64,000 nt of DNA, from contig JAHLLA010000010.1 of the NCBI GenBank assembly GCA_020444415.1, positions 1 through 64,000 of the forward strand. Direction: 5' to 3'. Positions 16,362-24,195 of this stretch are shown piece after piece (positions within the stretch are counted from its first letter, which is position 1; each line of letters opens with the position of its first letter). The notes under the pieces are model-generated. The model did not search any database and was not told the origin of the DNA. It saw nothing but the letters and a program-made list of their open reading frames with translations. Source of the DNA: Bacteroidota bacterium (GTDB taxonomy: Bacteria; Bacteroidota; Bacteroidia; Bacteroidales; F082). Position numbers and translations under genes: made by a program.

Positions 16362-16724
16362 ATGAGCATGAAAAAAATAGCGATGCCGGTTGAAAATGAC
16401 ATTTTATGTAACGTGTTTGAACATGCTACACAATTTAAAATTTTCACAACAGAGGATCAGAATATCAAAGATGAAAAATTGATAACTGCGCCACATCACC
16501 AATTTGGGCTTTTTCCATTTTGGTTACAAATGCATGGAATTACGGATGTCATCACTCATAATATCAAACACGAAACCATCAATAAATTTAATTGCATGAA
16601 AACGAATGTTTTTGTGGGTGTTGAAATAAAAGAAGCTACCACCTTGCTTCACGAATTTATACAGGGAAACCTCGAAACAAATGCCGGAATATGTGATCAT
16701 GAGAATCAATATTCACAGAAATAA
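16362..16724 (+). CDS. NifX/NifB-C-like dinitrogenase-cofactor family protein (1)
   Basis: About 120 residues, one domain of the dinitrogenase iron-molybdenum cofactor biosynthesis family (RNase H-like fold that carries Fe-S or Fe-Mo precursors). The typical MKKIAMPVEN start and the C-terminal GICDH tail are present. The usual CxHFGH motif is changed here to CNVFEH. I prefer ATG 16362 or 16368 over an upstream GTG (16338), because homologues begin at MKKIAMP. No nitrogenase genes are near, so it likely serves another metal-cofactor process. Confidence 0.82.
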   Translation: MSMKKIAMPVENDILCNVFEHATQFKIFTTEDQNIKDEKLITAPHHQFGLFPFWLQMHGITDVITHNIKHETINKFNCMKTNVFVGVEIKEATTLLHEFIQGNLETNAGICDHENQYSQK

Positions 16725-16780
16725 TTAATGGGCTATTTGATTCAATCATAAAAAATTTACACAACTTATAAAATAAAAAA

Positions 16781-18145
16781 ATGCATAAAACTGATGTTTT
16801 AGTAATTGGAAGCAGTGCAGCAGGATTAGTTGCAGCAACTACAGGAAAACGAATTTATCCTGATAAAAAAGTCACCGTTGTAACAATGATGAATAAAACA
16901 CTTATACCATGCGGCATACCCTATGTTTTTGGCTCGGTAGGAAGTACGGATAAGGATATCCTTCCGGCAGAAAAAATGTTTGATTCAGCCGGTATTACTA
17001 CCATTTATGACGAAGCCATTTCAATAAACCGTAAAAAGAAAAGTGTTCAACTTAAGAATGGAGAAGAAATTATTTATGACAAACTTGTAATAGGCACCGG
17101 TTCATTACCAACAAAACCTGGCTGGCTTATTGGCGGGAATTTAGAAAATGTATTTACCGTACCTAAAAACAAAATTTACCTTGATGAAATGCAATCAAAA
17201 TTAAATGCATGTCAAAAAGTTGTCATAATTGGTGCGGGATTTATCGGAGTTGAGATGTCGGACGAATTAAAAAAAGCCGGTAAGCATGTAACACTCATTG
17301 AGAAACTGCCACATATACTCGGATTGGCTTTCGATGAAGATGTAGCTATGGTGGCCGAAAACATATTGAAAGAAAGGGGTATTGCTATTCAGACTGGTAT
17401 TAGTGTTAAAGAAATTATTGGAAAAGAAAAGGTAGAAGGTGTTCTACTCGAAAATGGGGAAAAAATTGAAGCTGATGCGGTAGTTCTGTCACTGGGATAT
17501 AAACCCAATGCCCAACTCGCTTCTGAAGCAGGAATACCACTTACAAGTTTAGGTTATATAAGAGTGGATGAATACATGAGAACAGAAGACACTGATATTT
17601 TCGCAATCGGCGACTGTGCTGAGAAACGGAACTTTGTCACCAGGAAACCCAGCCCCATCATGCTGGCGTCAACTGCCTGCGCCGAAGCCAGAATTGCAGG
17701 AATGAACCTGTACAAATTATCAGCAATAAAAACCTTTAGCGGCACCATCTCCATTTTTGCCACTGCCATTGGCAATACCGGATTTGGAGTGGCCGGACTG
17801 ACAGAAACAGAAGCCAGGCAAGAAGGATTCGATATTGTAACAGGCGTATTTGAAGGTATCGACAGGCACCCCGGAACACTGGAAGATTCACACAAGCAGT
17901 TTGTTAAATTGATTGTCGGTAAAGAGGCAGGCGTAATACTTGGGGGCGAAGTAATGGGCGGATTATCCATTGGAGAATTGACCAACACGATAGGTATTAT
18001 CATTGAAAACAGGATGACGATCAATTCTCTTCTGACTGCTCAAATTGGCACACATCCATTACTTACAGCTTCGCCGGCAGGCTACCCACTGATAAAAGCA
18101 GCTGAAAATGCGTCATCCAAAATTATGTTTGCACATGCCAGTTAA
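16781..18145 (+). CDS. CoA-disulfide reductase-like flavoprotein
   Basis: A 454-residue FAD/NAD(P)H oxidoreductase of the CoADR / NADH-oxidase / persulfide-reductase group. FAD binding is at VLVIGSSAAGLVAAT (6-20), the single redox Cys44 lies in IPCGIPY, and a second Rossmann motif is VVIIGAGFIGVEM (about 147-159). The FAIGDCAE segment and a C-terminal dimerisation domain are complete. No rhodanese domain is fused. Enzymes of this type reduce CoA disulfides, polysulfide or NAD(P)H-dependent thiol substrates. Setting beside Fe-S carrier proteins points to thiol or sulfane-sulfur handling; the substrate is inference. Confidence 0.88.
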   Translation: MHKTDVLVIGSSAAGLVAATTGKRIYPDKKVTVVTMMNKTLIPCGIPYVFGSVGSTDKDILPAEKMFDSAGITTIYDEAISINRKKKSVQLKNGEEIIYDKLVIGTGSLPTKPGWLIGGNLENVFTVPKNKIYLDEMQSKLNACQKVVIIGAGFIGVEMSDELKKAGKHVTLIEKLPHILGLAFDEDVAMVAENILKERGIAIQTGISVKEIIGKEKVEGVLLENGEKIEADAVVLSLGYKPNAQLASEAGIPLTSLGYIRVDEYMRTEDTDIFAIGDCAEKRNFVTRKPSPIMLASTACAEARIAGMNLYKLSAIKTFSGTISIFATAIGNTGFGVAGLTETEARQEGFDIVTGVFEGIDRHPGTLEDSHKQFVKLIVGKEAGVILGGEVMGGLSIGELTNTIGIIIENRMTINSLLTAQIGTHPLLTASPAGYPLIKAAENASSKIMFAHAS

Positions 18146-18173
18146 AAAAGACATGTAGCATGTATATCTTTTT
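18144..18173 (+). terminator. hairpin terminator after flavoprotein gene
   Basis: AAAAAGA (18145-18151) pairs with TCTTTTT (18167-18173), and ACATG (18151-18155) with CATGT (18159-18163). The T-run is part of the stem, as in many bidirectional terminators. It overlaps the stop codon of the flavoprotein. It may be partial, since same-strand genes continue downstream. Confidence 0.45.
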
Positions 18174-18186
18174 AAATAGAAACATA

Positions 18187-18220
18187 TCCCCATCTAAATC
18201 GATAAGCAGATTTAGAGGGA
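18187..18220 (+). other. strong hairpin in leader of CGGC gene
   Basis: TCCC (18187-18190) and TCTAAATC (18193-18200) pair with GATTTAGA (18209-18216) and GGGA (18217-18220), with a 2-nt bulge and an 8-nt loop. It lies 46 bp before the CGGC start codon. It could be a terminator for upstream transcripts or a leader structure. No known riboswitch was recognised. Confidence 0.4.
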
Positions 18221-18265
18221 TTTAATCTGGTTCATAATAAAGCCAAATTATTAAAAGTAAAGAAA

Positions 18266-18712
18266 ATGAAAATCGGAATTATCATCTGCGATCGATATAA
18301 AAACTGTGCCGGCGGCAAATGTTTCAAGGCCATCAAAAACCGCGAAGGTGCTTTCAGTATTTATCCCAAGGATGAGCCACTTGAAGTGGTTGGATATACA
18401 TCATGCGATGGATGCCCTGGAGGCAATATTGAATATGCACCTGAAGAAATGAGGAAAAATGGCGCAGAAGTTATTCATTTCGCAACCGGTGTTGTCGTTG
18501 GATACCCACCCTGCCCTTATTTGTCTCACTTTAAAGATTTTATACAAGAAAAATATGGGTTGAGGGTGATTGTTGGCACACATCCTATTCCTCAAAAATA
18601 CTTTGAAACGCATTTAAAAATGGGAAGTTGGGAAACATCAGACGACATGAAATGGGAAGATTTTATCCAACCCACGATTGCTGATGAAGAAACACGGATT
18701 GCATACAATTAA
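18266..18712 (+). CDS. CGGC-domain protein
   Basis: A 148-residue protein of the CGGC family, named for conserved Cys/Gly-rich motifs and thought to bind metal. It has CDRYKNCAGGKCF (Cys8, Cys14, Cys19), SCDGCPGG (about 46-53) and YPPCPYL (about 80-86). The fold looks cytoplasmic, with no signal peptide. CGGC proteins occur almost only in anaerobes, often with MinD-type ferredoxin ATPases as here. The precise role is unknown. Confidence 0.85.
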   Translation: MKIGIIICDRYKNCAGGKCFKAIKNREGAFSIYPKDEPLEVVGYTSCDGCPGGNIEYAPEEMRKNGAEVIHFATGVVVGYPPCPYLSHFKDFIQEKYGLRVIVGTHPIPQKYFETHLKMGSWETSDDMKWEDFIQPTIADEETRIAYN

Positions 18713-18755
18713 AAACACAGATAAAAGTATTGCAAGAAGTCACAAAAAAAAATAT

Positions 18756-18971
18756 ATGGATACAAATGAAATGTCTGGAAATCAAAGACAGCAAAATGTG
18801 AAAAGTGAAAGAAAAGGAAGAAACAAAGGAGGTGCATTTGGTCCCGGAAGTTATTGTGTATGCAATAAATGCGGTGAAAAAATACCACATAAAAGAGGTA
18901 TAAAATGTACCACCATTAAATGTCCCAAATGCGGACACACCATGATCAGACAAGAATTATTAAAAAAATAA
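18756..18971 (+). CDS. small zinc-ribbon-like protein
   Basis: A 71-residue basic protein with six cysteines: Cys34, Cys36, Cys39, Cys51, Cys56 and Cys59, in the arrangement CVCNKCG...C...CPKCG. This suggests a rubredoxin/zinc-ribbon knuckle pair binding Zn or Fe. I use ATG 18756 rather than an upstream start that would overlap the CGGC gene, because the upstream part is poor protein. Similar small proteins accompany DUF5320 and MinD-ferredoxin genes in anaerobes. Its target is unknown. Confidence 0.72.
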   Translation: MDTNEMSGNQRQQNVKSERKGRNKGGAFGPGSYCVCNKCGEKIPHKRGIKCTTIKCPKCGHTMIRQELLKK

Positions 18972-18985
18972 CAAATAAAAAATTT

Positions 18986-19324
18986 ATGAAAAAACTATTT
19001 GCCGTTCCTACCAACAATGGGAAACTTTGTGCACATTTTGGGCATTGCGAACAATTTGCAGTAATTGAAACCGAAGATCAAAAAATTCTGAATATTGAAT
19101 ATTTAAAACCACCGGTTCATGAACCCGGAACATATCCAAGATTTCTCGCTGCTCAGGGTGTAAGTATGATTATTTCAGGAGGTATGGGCATGAAAGCACA
19201 GGAAATATTTACCCAAAATAATATTGAAGTATGTGTAGGTGTAAGTTCAGATACGCCCAAAGCACTCGTTGAACAATACCTTGCCAACCAATTGGTATCT
19301 GGCAATAATCTTTGTGATCATTAG
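18986..19324 (+). CDS. NifX/NifB-C-like dinitrogenase-cofactor family protein (2)
   Basis: A 112-residue single-domain member of the iron-molybdenum cofactor carrier family. It is the most canonical of the three: MKKLFAVPTNNGKLCAHFGHCEQF with the CxHFGHC motif, then ISGGMGMKA and the C-terminal LCDH. ATG 18986 gives the family's normal start; a longer reading frame from 18920 overlaps the previous gene and is not supported. It is 3 bp before the first MinD-type ATPase, so the two are probably co-translated and may work together on a cofactor. Confidence 0.88.
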   Translation: MKKLFAVPTNNGKLCAHFGHCEQFAVIETEDQKILNIEYLKPPVHEPGTYPRFLAAQGVSMIISGGMGMKAQEIFTQNNIEVCVGVSSDTPKALVEQYLANQLVSGNNLCDH

Positions 19325-19327
19325 CGA

Positions 19328-20197
19328 ATGAAGATTGCCATTGCCAGCGGAAAAGGAGGAACAGGTAAAACAACTTTATCAGTCAACCTGGCCAGTTTTT
19401 TAGCGGAGCAGCAGGAAGTCGTTTTGGTCGACCTGGATGTGGAAGAGCCCAATTCTGGCTTGTTTATCCATGCTGATCTGATTCACGAGGAGGACACCTT
19501 TAAAATGGTGCCTGACTGGAAAGAAGACCATTGCACTTTCTGCGGCGAATGTCAAAAGGTATGCAATTTTCATGCAGTGATTCAACTGGGCGAGATGATC
19601 ATGGTATTCCCTGAATTATGCCATGCTTGCTATGCTTGTTCAGAGCTTTGTCCAACCGATGCTTTACCAATGATCCCAAAAAAAATGGGCAAACTGAAGC
19701 ATCTTAAAAACAACCGACTTCATTTTATCGAAAGTCGTCTTGATATTGGCGAAGAGCAGGCGGTTCCGCTAATTAAAAAGACACAGAAATACATTAGCGA
19801 ACAATTAAATGGGAGTTTTATTGAGATTTACGATTCGCCGCCAGGAACATCCTGCCCGGTAATTGAAGCTACCAAAGATGCTGATTATGTAATTCTTGTT
19901 ACGGAGCCAACACCATTTGGCTTGCATGATTTAAAACTGGCGGCAGAGACCATGAAAGAGCTTAAAAAAAGTGTTGGCGTGGTTATAAATCGCGACGGCA
20001 TTGGCAATGATGATGTTTTCCAATATTGTGAGAATGAGCAAATTCCTGTACTTGGAAAAATACCGAATGATCGGCGGATTGCTGAAATCTATTCACAGGG
20101 CAAATTGATTTATAAGGAAGTACCCGAATTCAGGTTGGCGTTGGAAAAAATTACTGCACATATCACCACATTATGTGAACAACAAAACCATTCATGA
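19328..20197 (+). CDS. MinD-type ATPase with inserted 2[4Fe-4S] ferredoxin (A)
   Basis: A 289-residue P-loop ATPase of the MinD/Mrp group. The deviant Walker A GKGGTGKTT starts at residue 8, and the signature LVDLDVEEPNSG is near 33-44. An inserted ferredoxin domain carries Cys69/72/75/79 and Cys98/101/104/108, two complete CX2CX2CX3C sites. Such proteins are widespread in anaerobes and are thought to move or assemble Fe-S or other metal clusters using ATP. Overlaps the next gene by 4 bp (ATGA); the pair are paralogues and likely form a heterodimer, which is inference. Confidence 0.92.
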   Translation: MKIAIASGKGGTGKTTLSVNLASFLAEQQEVVLVDLDVEEPNSGLFIHADLIHEEDTFKMVPDWKEDHCTFCGECQKVCNFHAVIQLGEMIMVFPELCHACYACSELCPTDALPMIPKKMGKLKHLKNNRLHFIESRLDIGEEQAVPLIKKTQKYISEQLNGSFIEIYDSPPGTSCPVIEATKDADYVILVTEPTPFGLHDLKLAAETMKELKKSVGVVINRDGIGNDDVFQYCENEQIPVLGKIPNDRRIAEIYSQGKLIYKEVPEFRLALEKITAHITTLCEQQNHS

Positions 20198-21069
20198 AAG
20201 AAATTGTAATCATATCAGGTAAAGGCGGAACAGGTAAAACTTCCCTCACGGCAGCATTCGCTTATCTTGGAGGCAAAGATGTGATTGTTGCAGATTGCGA
20301 TGTGGATGCGGCCGATATGCACTTGCTGTTGCAGCCTGACTTTGCTGATTCAGATGATTTTTACAGTGGAGAAATGGCGGTTATTGATCAGCTTGAATGC
20401 ACCCAATGTGGAAAATGTGCAGATGTTTGCCGGTTCGATGCCATACCCATCATTGAGGGTAATTATATCGTTGATCCTTTAAATTGTGAAGGCTGTGGTT
20501 ACTGTGCCCGTGTTTGTCCTTCAGATGCTATTAGCAATGTTGATCTAAACGTTGGTAAATGGTATGTTTCCGATATTAAAACCGGCAGCATTATGGTGCA
20601 TGCAAAACTGGGCATCGGCGCTGATAATTCAGGCAAGTTAGTGGCTAAGGTGAAGATGAAAGCCAAAGAAATTGCTACAGAAAAGCACAAAGAATTAGTC
20701 ATCGTAGATGGTTCTCCAGGTATTGGTTGCCCGGTGGTTTCATCCTTGTCAGGAGCAAGTTTTGTCGTGCTGGTCACCGAGCCGTCAGTTTCGGGTCTGC
20801 ATGATTTAAAGAGGGTTTATCAATTGGTGAATAAGTTCAATATCAAGGCGGGATGCATTATCAATAAATCTGATATCAACACTGAAATAAGCATACAAAT
20901 CGAAGATTTTCTGCAAAAAGAAGAAATCATTCATTTAACCAACTTGCCCTATAATGAGAATTTTACCAAATCCATGACCCTGGGGCAAACCATTATGGAA
21001 TATCCTGATCATCATTTAAAAGATTTAATAACTAAAAGCTGGAACACAATTCTGCAACATATAAATTAA
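20194..21069 (+). CDS. MinD-type ATPase with inserted 2[4Fe-4S] ferredoxin (B)
   Basis: A 291-residue paralogue of the preceding gene. Walker A is GKGGTGKTS (9-17), the switch-like VADCDVDAADMH (32-43) follows, and the ferredoxin cysteines fall at exactly the same residue numbers: 69/72/75/79 and 98/101/104/108. Copy B has Cys35 beside the Asp of the first acidic strand; copy A has Leu36 in the matching stretch. Translation is coupled to copy A. The conserved spacing with moderate overall divergence suggests an old duplication and a paired complex. No Mrp or nitrogenase genes accompany it. Confidence 0.92.
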   Translation: MKEIVIISGKGGTGKTSLTAAFAYLGGKDVIVADCDVDAADMHLLLQPDFADSDDFYSGEMAVIDQLECTQCGKCADVCRFDAIPIIEGNYIVDPLNCEGCGYCARVCPSDAISNVDLNVGKWYVSDIKTGSIMVHAKLGIGADNSGKLVAKVKMKAKEIATEKHKELVIVDGSPGIGCPVVSSLSGASFVVLVTEPSVSGLHDLKRVYQLVNKFNIKAGCIINKSDINTEISIQIEDFLQKEEIIHLTNLPYNENFTKSMTLGQTIMEYPDHHLKDLITKSWNTILQHIN

Positions 21070-21161
21070 AAAAATAGATAAAATGAAACGACTATGAATT
21101 TTAACATTTTAAAATACACACGAAAATGATTAAAATTCATCGGGAGTTCCTGAATGTGAAG

Positions 21162-21200
21162 AAATTTTTAGTTCCTTCATTTTCAGTTAACTAAAAATTT
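21162..21200 (+). other. AT-rich hairpin before third NifX-like gene
   Basis: AAATTTTTAGTT (21162-21173) pairs perfectly with AACTAAAAATTT (21189-21200) around a 15-nt loop, 7 bp before ATG 21208. A smaller hairpin ATTCA/TGAAT precedes it (about 21136-21156). It may terminate the MinD transcript or control initiation of the NifX-like gene. The 138-bp gap shows no operator like P1-P5. Confidence 0.45.
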
Positions 21201-21207
21201 TAAACAG

Positions 21208-21546
21208 ATGAAAATAGCTTTCACTACCAAAGGAACAACATGGGATGCCGAAATGGATCCAAGGTTTGGAAGAGCCGTATACTTCCTTATTTATGACAAT
21301 GATAAAGATGAATTATCACATTATGATAACAGCGATGCAAGCAATGATGCACATGGTGCCGGACCTAAAACATCTCAAAAGTTATTTGAACTCCATCCTG
21401 ATGTATTGATAACCGGAAACGGGCCAGGAGGAAATGCAGCTGCTGTTCTTGAAAAAACCGGTATTAAAATATACGTAGGCGCGGGTAATATGACTGCAAA
21501 AGAAGCTTTTGAAGCATATAAGAATAATCGTTTAAAAGCCATTTAA
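21208..21546 (+). CDS. NifX/NifB-C-like dinitrogenase-cofactor family protein (3)
   Basis: A 112-residue member of the iron-molybdenum cofactor carrier family. It has MKIAFTTKGTTWDAEMDPRFGRA in place of the CxHFGH region (Arg-Phe-Gly-Arg variant), then ASNDAHGAGPKTSQ and ITGNGPGGNAA, a form common next to MinD-ferredoxin ATPases. Unlike copies 1 and 2 it has no cysteine and no CDH tail, so any cofactor must be bound differently. It is preceded by a hairpin and may be expressed separately. Confidence 0.86.
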   Translation: MKIAFTTKGTTWDAEMDPRFGRAVYFLIYDNDKDELSHYDNSDASNDAHGAGPKTSQKLFELHPDVLITGNGPGGNAAAVLEKTGIKIYVGAGNMTAKEAFEAYKNNRLKAI

Positions 21547-21569
21547 TTCAATTTTGTAAATTAATAAAT

Positions 21570-21989
21570 ATGCTGTCATCAAAGTGTAAGATAAAAGTAA
21601 GATACGATGAAGTTGATAAAATGGAATACGTATATCATGGGAATTATGCCAGTTATTACCACATAGGCCGGACTGAATTGCTTCGCAAATTGGGTATTTC
21701 CGATCAGGAATTGGAAAATCACAACATCATTTTGCCGGTAATTGAAATGAACTCAAAATTTATTAAACCTGTATTCTATGATCAAACGATAACAATCCTC
21801 ACTTCACTTTTAGAAGACCCGAGAAGCAGGATGAAATTCTCTCATAACATATACGACCAAAATCATGACCTCGTAAATGAAGGTCACACTACCATAGCCT
21901 TTGTAGACAAGATTACCCGAAAACCCATTAGAGTACCGGATACCGTACTTCAAAAGTTAGAATTATTTATGAACCCTATAAACCAATAA
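21570..21989 (+). CDS. acyl-CoA thioesterase (hotdog fold, YbgC/FcbC type)
   Basis: A 139-residue single hotdog-domain thioesterase. VRYDEVDKMEYVYHGNY (10-26) is the family active-site signature, with Asp16 as likely catalytic acid. Length is normal. It would hydrolyse short acyl-CoA or acyl-ACP thioesters in the cytoplasm. It is 1 bp ahead of the trans-sulfuration enzyme, so the two are probably co-transcribed. The substrate is unknown. Confidence 0.88.
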   Translation: MLSSKCKIKVRYDEVDKMEYVYHGNYASYYHIGRTELLRKLGISDQELENHNIILPVIEMNSKFIKPVFYDQTITILTSLLEDPRSRMKFSHNIYDQNHDLVNEGHTTIAFVDKITRKPIRVPDTVLQKLELFMNPINQ

Positions 21990-21990
21990 A

Positions 21991-23175
21991 ATGAACACAA
22001 AAAATCTTGGATTTAATTCGAAGTTAATTCACGCAGGCGATTACAAAGACGAATTTGGAAGCGCTGTAACACCTATTTACCAAACATCAACATTTTCATT
22101 TAAAAACGCTCAACATGGTGCAGACCTGTTTGCTGGCAAAGAAAATGGATATATCTACACCCGCATTGGCAATCCCACCATCAATGTGTTGGAAAATAAA
22201 ATAGCTGAACTGGAAAATGGCTACAGGGGCATTGCCTTAGCTTCTGGAATGGCAGCTGTTTCGACAGTTTACATGGCGGTTTTAAAACAAGGTGATCATA
22301 TGATCAGTACAAGTGCCGTTTACGGGCCAAGCCGGGGTGTTATGGAAACCCACTTTTCAAAATTTGGTGTTGAGTACTCTTACATCGACACCTCTGATCT
22401 TGAACTACTGGCAAACTCAATTCAACCCAATACTAAATTACTTTACCTCGAAACACCAGCCAACCCCACCATACAATTAACCGACATCAGAAAAGCTTCG
22501 GAAATCGCTCATAAGCATAATATTTTGGTTTGTGTTGACAATACATTTTGCAGTCCATACTTACAAAAACCACTTGACCTTGGTGCGGATATTGTGTTGC
22601 ATTCCCTTACCAAATTTATAAACGGGCATGCAGATATTGTTGGCGGTATCATCGTGGCAAAAGACGTTGAATTATATAACACGATACGTAAAGCTATGGT
22701 GTATATGGGCGGAAATATGGATCCACATCAGGCTTATTTGGTGATCAGAGGTGTAAAAACACTATCCTTACGAATTGATAAAGCTCAGGAGAGTGCCATG
22801 AAAATTGCCGAATTCCTTGAAAATCATCCGAAAGTGGAATGGATCAAATACCCGGGATTAAAATCATTCAAGCAACATGAGCTGGCCAAAGAACAAATGA
22901 ATGGATTTGGAAGTATGATCAGTTTTGGTTTAAAAGGCGGTTATAAAGCAGGTAAAACCCTGATGGATCATGTACATTTAGCCACATTAGCAGTCTCCCT
23001 TGGAGGTGTTGAATCCTTAATTCAGCATCCTGCTTCGATGACCCATGCAGGCGTTTCAAAAGAGAATAAACTCGCTGCTCATATTACTGATGGCCTGGTA
23101 AGATATTCCGTAGGTATCGAAAATGTGGATGATCTGATTAATGATTTAGAGCAGGCCCTTAGTTTAATTGAATAA
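21991..23175 (+). CDS. PLP trans-sulfuration enzyme (Cys/Met metabolism family)
   Basis: A 394-residue fold-type I PLP enzyme of the cystathionine gamma-synthase / gamma-lyase / methionine gamma-lyase family. The Schiff-base Lys208 lies in HSLTKFINGHADIVGG; YTRIGNPT and ASGMAAVS are the phosphate-binding elements, and SLGGVESLIQHPASMTH is the family C-terminal signature. The segment VYGPSRGV lacks the Cys used by Pseudomonas methionine gamma-lyase at about this place, so gamma-lyase versus synthase cannot be decided. It could release or fix sulfide. Confidence 0.88.
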   Translation: MNTKNLGFNSKLIHAGDYKDEFGSAVTPIYQTSTFSFKNAQHGADLFAGKENGYIYTRIGNPTINVLENKIAELENGYRGIALASGMAAVSTVYMAVLKQGDHMISTSAVYGPSRGVMETHFSKFGVEYSYIDTSDLELLANSIQPNTKLLYLETPANPTIQLTDIRKASEIAHKHNILVCVDNTFCSPYLQKPLDLGADIVLHSLTKFINGHADIVGGIIVAKDVELYNTIRKAMVYMGGNMDPHQAYLVIRGVKTLSLRIDKAQESAMKIAEFLENHPKVEWIKYPGLKSFKQHELAKEQMNGFGSMISFGLKGGYKAGKTLMDHVHLATLAVSLGGVESLIQHPASMTHAGVSKENKLAAHITDGLVRYSVGIENVDDLINDLEQALSLIE

Positions 23176-23191
23176 ATTATAATTTTATGGG

Positions 23192-23914
23192 ATGAAAAAG
23201 ACACTGCTATTTTTAATTGCTATGGTTGCTGTTATTTTATCAGCAAATGGTCAATCAGGTTTTGAAGTAAACTCTGGTTTTATCAAACCATTTTCAATTT
23301 TAAACAAGGATGCACCTTACACTTCCGGAAGCTCAGCAGATTATAACTTATCTTATTATATATCTACAGCCTATAAAATTAAAACAAGCGATAAGCTTTT
23401 TTTGGGTTTAAAGTTAAGCTTTAACAACTATAAGTTAGATTTTTATGAGAAAACTGCGATTCATCCCGGTTTGGATGAGCAGATAAAAGATTTAGCTTAT
23501 AGCTTCAACTATTTGAACCTATTCTTTTATCCTGAATTGGTTTTTGGGAATGAATTAAAATACTATTTAAATGCTGGCGTTTTTGGCGGAATCTATTTAA
23601 ATGGCGCAAAAACGGGATTACTTATATCAGGCAGGTCACAATGGGGACCGGATGGTCCTTTTATGGAATATATAGAAACGGGTGTGGAAGGAAAAGCCAG
23701 TGAAGATGTAAGAAATTTTACTGCGGGAGTACAATTGGGTACAGGCTTGCGTTATCAAATTTCTGACAATTGGGGAGTTCATTTAAATGTAAGCGGTCGT
23801 TTTATTCCCTTTCCGGTAGAAAATGATTTTACGCAAAACCAGATAGATTTAATCATATCTGTTGGAGCAGAATACATCATTAAACGAAGAGAAATACATA
23901 AGCTAGTACAATAA
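23192..23914 (+). CDS. secreted outer-membrane beta-barrel protein
   Basis: A 240-residue protein with a signal peptide (1-20, ending ANGQ) and alternating amphipathic strands with aromatic girdle residues, typical of an 8-10-stranded outer-membrane barrel. Pfam-like 'OMP beta-barrel' proteins of this size are common in Bacteroidota and mostly unassigned. The last strand ends EYIIKRR rather than in an aromatic residue. It starts 16 bp after the PLP enzyme but may be independently used. Function is unknown. Confidence 0.75.
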   Translation: MKKTLLFLIAMVAVILSANGQSGFEVNSGFIKPFSILNKDAPYTSGSSADYNLSYYISTAYKIKTSDKLFLGLKLSFNNYKLDFYEKTAIHPGLDEQIKDLAYSFNYLNLFFYPELVFGNELKYYLNAGVFGGIYLNGAKTGLLISGRSQWGPDGPFMEYIETGVEGKASEDVRNFTAGVQLGTGLRYQISDNWGVHLNVSGRFIPFPVENDFTQNQIDLIISVGAEYIIKRREIHKLVQ

Positions 23915-23960
23915 TTTAGGCGTGAAATAAAATTATCCTGATTATAATGTTACTCTTGAT

Positions 23961-23984
23961 AGGCGTAAATAATTATTTGCGCCT
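23961..23984. terminator. hairpin after beta-barrel gene
   Basis: AGGCGTAAAT pairs with ATTTGCGCCT (one G-U pair) around a 4-nt loop. There is no long T-run. It lies in the 281-bp space between convergent genes and could stop transcription from either side. The rest of 23915-24195 shows no gene. Confidence 0.45.
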
Positions 23985-24195
23985 CTCAATATTACCTAAT
24001 TATTCAACTCGGTCACGTGAAAGCTAATCCCCCATAATTCCAAATAAACCTTTACATTAATAGTTGATTTACAACTTTAGATATAGCATTTGAATGAAGA
24101 TATTTCGTTTACTACTGGTTCCGTAAACAGGATAATTCAATTTAAAACGGACTTATGCTGTTGCAAACTCAATATTGCAAATAAACTTTGATAAT

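Noticed and set aside
17554-18024. 156-codon minus-strand frame inside the flavoprotein gene
   Set aside because: Antisense shadow of a well-supported FAD enzyme, with no RBS, promoter or domain.
16338-21546. Nitrogen fixation cluster
   Set aside because: NifX-like domains are present but no nifH, nifD, nifK, nifE, nifN or radical SAM nifB is found in the window; these families are common without nitrogenase.
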